The notes under the pieces: model-generated
What the model was told of the DNA's origin: nothing
Seen by the model: only the letters and a program-made list of their open reading frames with translations
Database searches by the model: none
NCBI GenBank assembly: GCA_958450365.1
Contig: CAUEEP010000757.1
Coordinates: 1,483,501-1,547,500, forward strand
DNA: 64,000 nucleotides
Origin: Mesorhabditis belari
Taxonomy: Eukaryota > Nematoda > Chromadorea > Rhabditida > Rhabditidae
Direction: 5' to 3'
Shown: positions 1-11,500 of the stretch, piece by piece
How the letters are laid out: the number at the start of each line of letters is the position of its first letter
Numbering within the stretch: position 1 is the first letter of the stretch
Translations under genes and position numbers: made by a program

Positions 1-17
1 ACAGGGTGGTTCAAATG

Positions 18-316
18 TACAGGGTGGTTTAAAATTATGGCAACTTCTTTTTAGAAAAGTAGCTGGAAGTCTTATAAAAACATTAAAAATAGCACTTCGC
101 CAGAGGGAGGTCGACTAACTCAAAAGCTTGTAAAATGAACTGCATAACTTCGATTGTGGAGTTTTTAGTAGATAAATGAAGCCAAGAATAAGGGCTTCAA
201 TGCTCTATATAACACTTAATACTTTTGAAATAAGTTAGACATTTTCCAGCTACTTTTCTAAAATTGCCAAAATTTTGGATCATCGTGTATATGAAAAAAA
301 TAGCCACCTGCTGTCC
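18..316. repeat. Inverted-repeat (MITE-like) element at window edge
   Basis: The segment around 30–70 (ending in AAAAGTAGCTGGAA) recurs inverted at about 241–285 (TTCCAGCTACTTTT), and ACAGGGTGG near the left edge has a diverged inverted partner near 302–316. ACAGGGTGG also occurs twice directly within bases 1–27. This fits a short non-autonomous Tc1/mariner-type element. Its left boundary is uncertain because it lies at the window edge. The enclosed short ORF (264–455) is not convincing coding sequence. Confidence 0.45.
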
Positions 317-1130
317 ATCGGTGAGCGCTTTCAACGTGTTGAGTGCTTCATCAGCGGTCGGTCGCTCGGAACGGGTGAAATTTGTGCATCTACAACGTTT
401 TTATGACAGCACTACTATGTATATCGCTTCTCAACCAGTTAATGAAAGTTTTTAATTTCAGTTTCTTTATTTAAATTCAACAACACATACCTTGTCAAAC
501 TAAATGCAATACAAATAGCAAATATGCAAAAGTATTTTGAATGCAAATTTCTTTGTTATAAGCAAGTAAAGTACTTTTGTTTTCTATAAAATAAAAACAA
601 GAAAACCCACTTAATTACAAAATCTTGAATGATTTGCCCGCAGTTCGGCTTTGTGATTGCGGTGAGTTTCTTCGTAAAAACATGGAGAAGGAAACGCGAT
701 CGATCAAAATTATTCCCATACTCTTCGAAGACAACCCTAAAGGCACAAAAAACTCTTTCATTTCATAATTCTCCAAAAACTTTCTCTCAATAATTTCCCA
801 GAGTATCAGCCCCACCGCGTAAACGTCGTTCTTGTGTGAGACCTGTAAATCGAAGAACTGAAATGAAACGATAATGTTTTTTTCCACCAAAAACTTTGAT
901 TCTTCCTGTTGATCATCGACGGAATCTGGACTCGTGTATCGGTCAGTTTGTCCAATTTCATTCCCTGTATGTGTTTGCTTACATTCATTCACACTGCCGA
1001 AGTCGCCGATTTTTAGCGTAAAGTCCTTTTTGACGAGCACGCTGAAAGAAAAACAGATACTTATTCATCTGGCGGGAGCATTTCCGAACAGTTCGAACGG
1101 TCGAACAATGCCAGGTCGAACACTTTCCAA

Positions 1131-1235
1131 AAATATCATTGAACAATACAATAAAGTATATTTATAGCAATATACTTTTGTATATTGATACAAAAGTATA
1201 TTGCTATATTGTATCGTATTGCTTCAATGATATTT
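1131..1235. repeat. 105-bp hairpin in kinase intron
   Basis: AAATATCATTGAA-type sequence at 1131 is mirrored by TTCAATGATATTT at about 1223–1235. The inner arms TAGCAATATACTTTTGTAT / ATACAAAAGTATATTGCTA meet near 1190. It is very AT-rich, probably a small foldback element. It lies just upstream of the last kinase exon. Confidence 0.6.
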
Positions 1236-1455
1236 TTTTGTTAGATATAAATGCATATTAATAGCAAAAAAAAACTTCAAAGAACAGTGCTGAATGCGTT
1301 GCTGTTCGGAAATGCACCCGCCAGATGCATAAGTACCGAAAAACTTAATAAAAAAACGGGTACTTTACGGTTAACGGGGAGGCGGAGTTTTTGGCGGAAC
1401 TTGCAGCTCATTCCTAAGCACCTTAAACTTGTTAGATCGAGAAATCTTAATAATA

Positions 1456-2687
1456 GGTTGTCCCATAAAAAATTGCCGTTTTTTTCATTTGATTCGTATT
1501 CAGCGACAAATTAACACTTTTTCTTTCTCTTTTTTTTATTATACTAATTTAAAATTCTAGTTTTAAAAGCTAAATTTTCTTTTTTAGGAATCAAAGACAA
1601 AAAAAGAAATCCATCAATAATCCATCAACGATATTTGAAGAGGATTTCCGCGGCCAAAGCAGCGAGAGAAATCAATTCTTTTATGAGCCAACAATCGTCA
1701 AGAAAAGGACTACACGATGGTGGTTTCAGAAGTTCCGAAAAGGTGACACCCGGCTCACACGAAAGCGAGGAAGTGGTCATCCCGGAAACGTGAATCGACA
1801 GACGTTGAGGCGCCGACTTCGGCAAAATCTCCAAGGATCGACTCGGATTTTGGCACAAGACTATTGCGGAAGAATGACAGTATGGCGTTGGCTCAAAAAA
1901 GCCGGAAGAAAGTGGTTGAAACAGCGGCAAATTCCCTATCATTTGAAAAATTCGATTAAGGGCCAAAGAGCGCGGTCATGCCGTCAACTACTGAACGAAT
2001 ATCGACGCGTTCGGTTTCCTCTTTTCAATATTGTGACTCATGATCAATCGTGGATATTCTATGATGGTCGAGCGTTGAAATGACAATGGTTGAAGAAAGG
2101 TCGATTGGGAAAAGTGGTGGAAAAACGAAATACTCATGGGAATAAGCGATTTCTGTGTGTCGATTGGTGTTCCTCTGGCATACTTTTTTGGGAGCTGCTC
2201 CAGAAGGGTCAAACTTTTCACAGTGATGTTTATAGACGTCATATGCAACAAGTTGAGCAGAAAATTCTTCGATTGGTCTATCAGAATGAATGGAATGGTC
2301 CCGTTTTTGTGCTTGAAGACAACGCCCATCCCCACAAATCGAGGAAATCGAAGGATTTTATGGAAAACAATTTGCACTGGAATGTACTTTCATATGCCGC
2401 TTATAGCCCGGATATTGCTTCATCTGATTACTATTTATTTTTGTCGCTAAAGGATTTCTTTCGAGGCAAGCAATTCAACAACCAAGGTGACCTCGAAAAC
2501 GAATTGGAAGGTTACTTTCTTTTACGCCGACCCGATTTTTACAAGTATGGACTTGCAAAGTTACCAAAACGTTGGTTAAATGTCTATGATAATCATGGAA
2601 AATATATTGTTTGATCTACGTTGTTACTTTTTGTTTTGTGTTGAAAATAAAAATTTTTGAAAAACGGCAATTTTTTATGGGACAACC
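1456..2687 (+). mobile_element. mariner-family DNA transposon, full length
   Basis: The termini are near-perfect inverted repeats of about 28 bp, starting GGTTGTCCCATAAAAAATTG at 1456 and mirrored at 2660–2687. They are flanked by TA dinucleotides (1454–1455 and 2688–2689), the target-site duplication of Tc1/mariner elements. The element is 1,232 bp, the normal mariner size, and holds one transposase frame on the plus strand. It sits in an intron of the minus-strand kinase-like gene, in opposite orientation. The well-matched ends suggest fairly recent insertion. Confidence 0.93.
1574..2614 (+). pseudogene. mariner transposase interrupted by one stop
   Basis: This transposase would cut and paste the surrounding element. 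One frame stays open from 1574 to 2614 except for a single TGA at 2081–2083, where a Trp codon would be expected (the next residues read QWLKKG). A helix-turn-helix DNA-binding region (TTRWWFQKFRKGD, then a basic GSGHPGN stretch) comes first. The catalytic acidic residues follow: HDQSWI, LEDNAHPH and YSPDIASSDY. The spacing between the second and third Asp is 35 residues, one more than the usual mariner DD34D. The C-terminal YDNHGKYIV matches mariner ends. No initiator ATG is visible in frame, although TTTTTTAG at about 1580–1587 could be an acceptor for a short upstream exon. Its single lesion suggests recent inactivation. Confidence 0.88.
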
Positions 2688-3487
2688 TAATAAGATTTAG
2701 ATAGCTTAGAACGTCAACTTTCAGAAACTATTTGTTTCATCAAAAGTTCTTAATAAAAACTTATAAAATGGAACTGAAAAATAATCAAAAACTTGGCCCT
2801 CCCGATAAACGTAAAGATTCAAAAAAACGTTTTCAGCAACAAACTTGGCCGGTTTCAAATCCCTGTGCACAAATTGATGCTCTCGATACAAATAATCGAT
2901 CGCTTTAAAGAGTTGTTTAGCCCAGGTGACCACGGTGCACATTGAATAGACAATTTGAGGATTGCGAAGTGCTAAAAATAACTTTTTCCTTGGTACTTTC
3001 TGGTTAAATTAAATCCTAAAAAAATTACTCTGTCATAAGTTCGAATAGATGTAAATTCATGAAAATGCAAATTTTACGGGAACCAATCGGAAAGTATTCT
3101 TTTTTCTTACTTTCCGTAAGCGAACCCCTCTCGCAGTGCTCCATATAAATGTTCAAGATTTGTCTCCCATTCTCATCACGATAGTTCTTGTTCCCGATGT
3201 AGGCGACAATGTTCGAGTGATTTAGACGTTCAAGAATTTCACATTCCTTTCGAAAATCCTCTTCTTTCACGCTCGTCAACAGCTGTTTGACGACCACTTG
3301 CCTTAAAATTGTTGTCAAATTGGGAAAAGGTTGTGAAAGTTTTGTAAAATTATATGAGAAACTACACAAGAAGTTGTCACTAGTCTTAAACAATCAAACA
3401 CCGCGGCTACTTTCAAAAATCTCGGATAACGGATAAGTCGGTGACATCGATCGGATTTTCGAGGGGCTTATCATTGCTGAATATTAG

Positions 3488-3820
3488 ATACAAGCGAAAG
3501 AGCTGGTGAACGCCTACATCTTGTTGACACATCACGATGGTTTGAATTATTCACTATGGAGAAATTATCGTTTAACAAATGAAAGAATCGAGGTCCTTGA
3601 AGACATAAAGAGATTCACTTATACAACTCGTTTCTATTTGGACTGCTATTTTACGTTCTCAACTAGGGAAGAGTGGCTATTTCTGGAGGACGGTTGGCAT
3701 CTCTTTATGAAGAGAAATTTAACCGAAGTTAGAAATTTTCGAGGCGAATGGCTAGACGATGAGAAGAAAATCTTTTTCTTGAAGAGTCGAATTCTGTTCA
3801 TCCGAAAGCAATATTTTTGA
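3488..3820 (+). CDS. Possible orphan exon or relict ORF
   Basis: About 110 codons are open in one frame after a TATTAG acceptor-like site at 3482–3487, ending in TGA at 3818–3820. The composition is mixed rather than low-complexity (for example LTHHDGLNYSLWRNYR and FRGEWLDDEKKIFF). There is no ATG near its beginning and I could not find a joining exon upstream. I do not recognise the product. It lies head to head with the 5' end of the kinase-like gene, so it could be a remnant of another copy or chance. Confidence 0.25.
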   Translation: MQAKELVNAYILLTHHDGLNYSLWRNYRLTNERIEVLEDIKRFTYTTRFYLDCYFTFSTREEWLFLEDGWHLFMKRNLTEVRNFRGEWLDDEKKIFFLKSRILFIRKQYF

Positions 3821-4265
3821 GCAATACCACACATCTATTAATGAAACCGGAAAGCGTTTGGGAAATCATTTCTGTTGAACTCACGGATTTCTGTTTATGA
3901 CGAGAAAGACATTCCCATTGCCCCCACGACCAATTCGTGTCCACTCCTCATGATCGTCTTTGTTCATTTACAAATAAAAACTAGAAAAAAGAAAAGAACA
4001 AAAAATAGAGTAGTTAGTGGTAAAGATAAAACCAAGAAAAGAATGGTTGAAAAGTTTTTGAGTCAGAGCACTTTTTGTTGCGCAATGAAAGCGCAGCTTT
4101 TTGACGGGAAAGAGTCAATAGATTTGGTCTTGGTGAACAAAAGAGAAACAAACGTTTTTTTTAAAAAATAATGTGTTAGTTTTAAACTGGATTTCATTTG
4201 GGGATGCTTTGCAAATCTCATGTGAAATCGAAAAAGCGACAAAGAACAGTAGACAATACCTGGTA

Positions 4266-4970
4266 TTAGGGTGGTACGAATGAAACCAACGCTCACATAT
4301 ATTTCCAAAAATAAAAGGATTGCAAGCCTCAGCCAATAATTGTTGTATACTGTTCGAAAGCCCTGAATCTCCTCTATAAAATAATGCAAAAAGATTTTGA
4401 ATTAAAAAGATTGATTATTGAGGACTTAAGTGTTAAAAAGTAACCGCGCTTGCTGGTAACTATCCACGGATCTTTCCGCTTGAAACTTTTCCAGTATATT
4501 AAGGATATACATTATTGAATATTTATACCAAAACTCAAACGATCAGCTTAGATTCTATCGAAATATGAAAATCCAAAGTTGAAAGTAGCCGTTTTTCGCC
4601 TGAAATCGGGTTTTTCGAAAAACAAAGATTTAGCTCTAGAAGACGAACAAACAAAAGGAGTTCTTTTCTTTTATCTTATTTTGAAATAACTTTAATTGGC
4701 GGTATTTCCTAATGGAAAACCCCGGCATGGCTATTACCAGAAACGCATTTTCCAGAAAATGCTCATGCATTCCCTTTCAATTTAAATGTCCCTTTCAATT
4801 TAAATGTCACCCAAGTCCCCAATAATCAATCCAATTCAAAATCTTTTTGCACTATTTTGCAGAGGAGATTCAGGGCTTTCGAACAGTATACAACACTTAT
4901 TGGTTGAGGCTTGCAATCTTTTTATTTTTGGAAATCTATTTGAGCACTGATTTCATTCCCACTGCCCTAA
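4266..4970. repeat. 705-bp inverted-repeat element with TTAGGG termini
   Basis: The first ~140 bp (4266–4405) and last ~140 bp (4830–4970) are inverted copies of each other. Both contain TGCAAGCCTCA, GTTGTATACT and CTGAATCTCCTCT motifs, and the termini read TTAGGG...CCCTAA. TA dinucleotides flank both ends (4264–4265, 4971–4972). No ORF of note lies inside. This is a non-autonomous TIR element using TA targets. Its CTCCTCTA core is shared with repeats at 31.4, 32.5, 35.7 and 53.6 kb. Confidence 0.8.
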
Positions 4971-7900
4971 TAGTGTGTGTGACGAATAAAACTTTAAGTT
5001 TAAGAAGACAGTGCTAAAACTAAATCAAGTGAATTTTACTGTTTACTATTAAGCTGAGACTCTTTCTGTGTCTAGCTGAAAAACGTTCTTAATACTATTT
5101 TAACTCTGAAAACGCTACTTTTTTAACTCAATGGGCTGATTTGTGGTCAATTGTGGGCAAAGAAAAATGTTAAACTTTATTTAAATTAAAAAACAAATCG
5201 TTTGTTTGATGTAGGTCGTCAATTTCCAATTCAATTGATTGCAAATCATCAAAATGTACAATGAAGCCAATTTTCCATTTAGATTTTCAACTCAAAAATC
5301 TTTTGAGTCTTCAAATCTTCAAAAATTCCGCGTCGAGGCTGTTCTGAGCTTGAGATTTGATGAAAATCGGTGATCGATCTCGGTTTAGACAGACTTTTTC
5401 GAGATTTCCCGGTTGAAGTCATTTTTTAACTGTTCATAATCTTCCAAATAATCTCCAAAGTTCAATCCTTTGATGAGTTGAGACTTGATAAACAGCACTA
5501 ATAGGAGAAAAACTGAAAGCAAAGACAAAATCTCTCAGTATCTTTTAAATGAAGAAAATATTCAATATCCGGTGTTCTCAAGAAAAAAAAAACTACCGAC
5601 TTAATTATTCTAATCGTTTCCCTCGAATGAAGTGAAGAAATGAGAGAAAAGAGGGAGTTGTTCCACTTGACCGAACACATTCCACATCTAATTGCCGTTC
5701 CAATCAACCACATTGAAAAGATCTCTTTTGAGCTTGACGCATTCAAGAATGAATCGGATTTTTTCGGTTTTCAGAAACTACATATGGTCAGGTCCAGAAA
5801 TGTCTTTGATTCTGACATTGTGAAAAAGCAATGTTTGCAATCTTGTGAATTATATTTCGAGAGAATCAACATTTCTACTCTTTGCTTGATTAAGCTTTCT
5901 AAATATTTTCTTTTACTTTATATTTGGTTTATATTTTTCTTATTCACACATTTTTCAGTTCATCATGAACTCATGCTACTGAAAATAGCCTATTGTTCAT
6001 CAAGATATTAGAAATTCTTTTCATTTTCCTGGACTCCAAGTAGTTTTTTTGCTTCTGAAACAAACCCGGAAACATTTCAATAATAAAATTATTATAGTTC
6101 TTTATAAACTGAATATATTTAGCCTTTAATAATTAACTGTTGACGAATTGATTTCCTGCAATTTCTGCAATTTCCGAAACATTTCCCCACTTGCTACCAA
6201 ACTCCGAAAAAAGACACACACAAAACGGTCATTTCCAGTAATTTTTCTCCTCTTTTCCTTTGATCGCCGACTTTTATGACCCTTAAACAGATGGGACAAC
6301 TCAAGTATGAAAAAAGAAAACCGAAAGTTGAAAAAGGAATTGAAAAGAAAGAAATGACCGTTTCAAATCATGGACAAAGATACGATCGGGCTAGCAAATT
6401 TGGGGAATCGTCCGTCGTTCCTCCATAAATTTCCCCTCACCTTGGACCCGGGGAAATCGATGGGAAAACTACTGGAAACATTTCGTACTGTTTTTTTTAA
6501 ATCAAGAAAGTTCTTAAAATATTTCAATTTTCACTTCCATTTTAGTCGTTTCATTTCCGTTGGAAATTTCCCCTTATCTACCGAGAGAACTTTCTTGTTC
6601 ATCTCGTATTTCAGGGCTCATTCAGAGCTTATTTCAGGTATTTATGTATATTATTTATATATTTATTATTTATATATGTATATCATATTCAAATCTTCGT
6701 TTTCTATGTAAATTTAGGGTTTCTGAAATCGTTGATCTTTTCCCGAAAGTCGTTTTCTTTGAAAGATTTCTTCTCTAGAAAACCGTCAATTATATCGAAT
6801 TGGGAATTGATCCAGGGATTGGCCTAGTAGTTGAAAAGAAACGATCAAATCGTTCATCTTTGATCTATTTTAGATCTAAGATCAAATCGTTTTACAAGTT
6901 TCCATTTTAGATCTCACCTGGTAACGAATTGTTAGACCAAATCTTAATCGAAAGCACAACTTAACATGTTTCCTTCTCCTGCATGCTTTGCGATTTGGTC
7001 TATCTATTGTCATACATTGTTGATTATTTACTCATTTCCGTGACATTTTGAAAGTGAGACTACTCAATCGGTACTTCATTAGTTGGAGAGGCGCTGGCAA
7101 CACTTCACTTTCCCCTTTCCCTTCACTGTCATTTCCTCTTCTCCAATCATTCACCCATTTCCCCTTTTATCCATATTGTTATGGGTGAATCGTTTCCCAT
7201 TTTCTTTTTCCATTTATCGTCTCTCACATCCTCTTCTCGATCTCAATCACATTTGCATCACAATGCTTTTCTCCATTCATTCAGCTTGCCGCCCTTTCTC
7301 GTCAGGAAGTATGCCACATAAAGGGTGAAAAGATTCAGAGCTAGGTTCAAAATACTTTTTGACGAACTGAATATGGTTTGACCTTAATGAAAAGAGGGAT
7401 GAAATTTAAGACCCAATCGTTTTTTGTGTATGCGGTAGTTAACCATAGTTTAGAATTGGGTTTGATTAAGTCTTTATCTTTCTTTACATAGCTAAATCAT
7501 CTTTACAGGGTTATTTTTATCTTACTTTGATACTTTCAAACGTTTTATTATCATTTTCTTCTCCCATTTATTGCTAAATTTTGTGAAAATAGTCTAACAC
7601 ATCATTTTCTTTTTAATTTCTTCCAATTGTCCTTCCAATATTCTACAAATTTCCACTATGATTCGAAATTTCTTCTCTCAATCGAGCTGGCTAAAAAAGA
7701 GGCCACCAGCTGGATTTGGATGGGTTTAAAAGAAGAAAAAGAAAAAAAAAGAAGAAAAGGATGGATAACGAGTGTTTTTTGCCGATTTCATTGTGCAATC
7801 ATGGGGTGAGGGTGGGCACAATGAGGAGATCGAAAAAAGATCCCAAGAGGATTGAAAAACGCCTCATAGAAAAATCCACAAAAAATTTCCCCGACTGGAC

Positions 7901-8286
7901 ACTCATGGATTCATTTCTTCTAAAAATACAGTCATTATTGTGGCACACACAGAAAATCTGTCATCGTTTTCACCGCGTGAATTGTTTCCCTTCCAAGGCC
8001 AGCCCGCGCTGATGATATGATTTCTGTGAGTCATTCGTTGAGCTAAAAACGACCAAAATCCAATAATCATTTCCAAAAAAATCAGATTTCCTTTCTGTTA
8101 ATTGAATTTTTGACATAGGCAAAGATTTTACTGGTACTTGTTTCAATTTTCAACTAAAATTTACCTTTATCTCAAAATGCAAACTGAGAACTATGTGAAT
8201 GAACTCTCGTTTTCGAATGTTCTCGAATGAACTCTCGCACACGTGAGCTAACGGTTTGAAATTCTAAAATGTGCCCTTTGGAACGT
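4971..8286. other. Gene-free stretch, 3.3 kb
   Basis: I see no supported gene. On the minus strand near 5515–5390 there is a short frame reading from a hydrophobic start (LLLVLFIK) into an acidic stretch (FGDYLEDYEQLKNDFNRE), behind a TTTCAG acceptor. It could be the last exon of a small secreted protein, but no first exon could be joined. The rest is T/C-rich on the plus strand (notably 7080–7330). Confidence 0.5.
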
Positions 8287-8519
8287 ACAGTACTGGACAA
8301 TGAAATATGATATTTGAAAAACGATCGTCACTTTCGCGCGTCTGTAACTCCCTTGTCTTTGCGTTTAAACTATTAGTGTTATGCATTTTCTGAAAGCTCT
8401 TCTCTAGGGCTACACAATGGTAATATTAATATTTAGAAATATGGTAAAGACAATGGAGTTACAGGCGCGCGAAAGTGACGATCTTTTTTTCAAATATCAT
8501 ATTTCATTGTCCAGTAGTG
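8287..8519. repeat. 233-bp palindromic MITE, copy 1
   Basis: Long terminal inverted repeats start CAGTACTGGACAATGAAATA at 8287 and are mirrored by TATTTCATTGTCCAGTAGTG ending at 8519. TA flanks both sides (8285–8286, 8520–8521). Arms of roughly 100 bp pair across almost the whole element. A second copy of nearly identical length and sequence lies at 37286–37519. It has no coding capacity and is mobilised in trans, if at all, by a Tc1/mariner transposase. Confidence 0.9.
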
Positions 8520-11500
8520 TACGTGATTGGCTAAGTAACTTTTGCACAAAAAAAATGGCTATAAAAGATTTCTCTGATCTCATTTGGCCTCTCCTTTTGA
8601 TCATTTTGTCGATCAGATTCCTTTTTGGATCACTTTTTGAAATTCTGTGTTTTGCCGTATTCTTTTTAAAGGTTTCTGATTGTTTTCATTTACGTGCTAT
8701 CCACATTGAACCTGTTAGCGATAAACATGTTGTTTCTTTAAGTTAAGTATAAATCACATTAAATATTACACAGAAGATAAAGCACGTTATACTGAATACT
8801 CAATTAGTTTTTATACTATGTGAAATTAGAGAATTAGAGCTAAAGAAGAAGAAATGTGTAAATTTTTATGATTAAGTGCAAAGTGTGATCGAAAATTGGG
8901 ACAAGTACTGATGTTTTCATTTTTCAAACTCAACATATATTGTATCAAAAAAACTCTCGATTGTAATCTTGATTTACTAGATCTTACTGAAATCTTGATT
9001 ATCTATATTTTCCATGAATCTTTCTATGCCTTTTAAGTTTTTGTCTAAATTTAAGTCTAAATTCTGTACAATGTAACCATTGCATTACTTTCAAGGGATA
9101 ATTTGAACTATTCCTATTCTGAATTATTCCGAATTACGTCTGACAGCTGTTACTTGTTTCTTTCCTCAAAACTCTACCAGCTTAGATAGTACTTTGTTTG
9201 AAATTTTCTCTCCAAACGATCGCTTTCACCCAGATGGTCTCACTTTCCTCAAAAACTAGTAGATTGTTTTTTGTTTCGATTCTACTCAAATCAAATTTGC
9301 ACCAAATTTGCACTCATTCAAGATTTTCGATCTTATAATCCAACATTTTCGAATTCCTTGTGTACTTTTGAAGACACGTGCCCGAGTCGATCAGTATCAG
9401 ATCAGAGGCATAAGGCGGTGGTCTCTGTCGGATAAATCCCCTTCTTTACTCTTTCCTTTCACTGCCCAAACATTGGGAGTTCCGTTGAAGAGGGGAGAGT
9501 GTTGGGTGGTCTGTCTGTGAGTCGACTTTCTCTTTTCCTTTCGAATCTCTCTGTCCGTTCACTGATCAGTCTGTCATCTATCCGTCTTAACCTTTTACCC
9601 TTTCAATCTTTTCTCCTGAATTTTTCAAATGTTAGATCAAATTGGGATTGTCTTAGACTAAAAGTCGATTATTTAAAACATCTATCACAAAACCCAGTAG
9701 TTAGATGTCTCTTAAGATCTTAAGATTAACGATATGATCTAAAGCTTTCTGTTCTATGCATTCAACTCTCATCAATCTATATCAATCTCTCTCTTTTTAC
9801 CAAGTTTTCTGACTTAAACTTTGCTGAAATGTTAGCTGCTGTTTTAACAAGAAATCTAAAGTTTTCTAGTACGGTTTTCAAATGCTTTAAACAAATTTTA
9901 CTAAATTTTCCCCTATTATTATTACTAAACTGATCAAGTTCGATCCCAATCGGCACCGTCCTCTTCTTTTCCCTTACAATATTTTTTCACATCTGTACAC
10001 ACAAATTTTCGTTGTCCAAACTTTCAATGATCCGTGTAGAAAGCCAAGAAAAGCTCTCGAAAGCCATCCCCGCTTTTTTTGCCTCACTTTTTGCAGCCTC
10101 ATAAAATTCGGTGATAGAAGAGGTTTTGTGAATTTCAAAGAATTGGTCTTTTTCATGTTGAAAACTAGACAAATATAGCCATCATGGAAAATTTTAGTCC
10201 TAAATTTCGTACTTCTTTGGGTTGTCTTTTCAAAATTGGGTTGTCTTTTCGGATTAGAGAATGAGTGAGAAAAGGTGGGGAAACGATAGAACATCTGCTT
10301 GGGGAAATTGAATTTCGGAGTTGATTTTGGAGTTTGTATTATTTGGAATCATTATAGCATTTCTCATATTACAAATAACAAATAAAACTTAGAAATGAGT
10401 ATTCTAAAAGCTTTAATTGAAAGCAAGATACGCAAAAAAACTCCAATTGAGACAACTTTAAAAGTTCAGCTTCGCATTTTGCAGCTACAATCTTATTTTA
10501 TCTTTCAATCTTAGCTATCAAATGTTCTACAAAAGAATAGTACTGTAACTTTAGCCATAATTTAAATATAAAAGAACTTTCTTCAGTCCATCTTGAGATT
10601 TGGCAATTTTTGCATTAAAAAATCGTAAACCTACGATTTTCCCTCCAATCAACAATCTCATTGAAACCCCATTGAGAGTCGGTAAATTTATGTGAAAACT
10701 GGAATCGTGCAAAAACATGACAAATTTGTGGTGCTCAACATTTGCGGTGAAATGGATAAATGACTAGATGAGTTCCACTGGAGAGTTGTTGGTTGATGGA
10801 CGGGTTTGTGAGGGGAATACTACCTCTCTCTCTCCATTCAATTCCCTTTTCTCTCTTTTTTCTTCTTTTATACTCGGGAATTTAGGACGATTTTCTGTCT
10901 TGTGTATTCCCTTTTGATAGTTTAAAATTGAAACATTGAAAAAATGTCTTTAAACTATAACTTCTTTTTATCACGATGATGGTTTTAAAGGCAAATTACT
11001 ATAGAGAACTATTCTAAAAGTCTAAAATTGCCTAGTTTGCTCAAGATTATACTTCCAAAAACTACTAAAGCTTTGAATTTTGCACTCTGAAGACGTAATT
11101 GTGGTTTCTTAGACTCAACGAACTCCTGACTTCTGCCCTTTGCTGTCCTCCCCAATTCGAAATCAATTTAAAGTCCGTCCCAATGTTTTTTTTCCTTTTC
11201 CCTTTCGCAAACAAACAAGCAATTACAAGAGAGGCAAATGCTTCGTATTCAAATCAGTAAAACGTGGCTTTATTGTTGAGCTAGTTCAATGATTTGTTCT
11301 TAACAAAATACCGTTTATTGTTCTTTTTTGTGCTGATTGTTACTTCTATATTATTGCTGGAGAAATTCCAGATTAGATTTGGTTATTACCAACTATCATT
11401 TCTTATCAATTTTGGTATCATTTCGGGAATTCATGCAAGTATTTGCCCGTTCTAAACTTTAAATTTCGATTCCTTTCAGCGAAAGCTTTCCTTTTCACTG

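Larger units (their letters stand above)
615..3474 (-). pseudogene. Protein kinase-like gene, probably decayed
   Basis: Exons read on the minus strand: 3474–3402 (tentative first exon), 3296–3111, 2971–2829 and 1041–615. The second encodes the N-lobe with VVVKQLL (candidate ATP-binding Lys) and an alpha-C FRKECEIL run. The third holds the catalytic loop VHRDLKPAKF. The fourth has KIGDFG, a short activation segment ending TSPD, and DVYAVGLILWE of the C-lobe. The catalytic Lys, HRD and DFG residues are all present, so the family is clear, but no recognisable glycine loop is seen. Two frame problems suggest decay. Canonical GT–AG joining of exons three and four leaves one extra base. The final kinase helix (a KPNCGQIIQDF-like run, near 620–655) sits in a different frame from the upstream C-lobe. 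The intron between exons three and four is about 1.8 kb and carries a mariner insertion. A missed micro-intron or sequencing indels could rescue it. The subfamily is not identifiable. Confidence 0.65.

Noticed and set aside
4063..4389. Overlapping minus-strand ORFs at 4063–4389
   Set aside because: They run into the left arm of the 705-bp inverted-repeat element. No coding signal.
5498..5746. Small secreted protein gene on the minus strand
   Set aside because: A plausible last exon exists near 5515–5390, but the upstream ORF does not join it convincingly in phase.
7083..7328. 81-codon ORF in T/C-rich DNA
   Set aside because: Pyrimidine-rich low-complexity translation with no splice or homology support.
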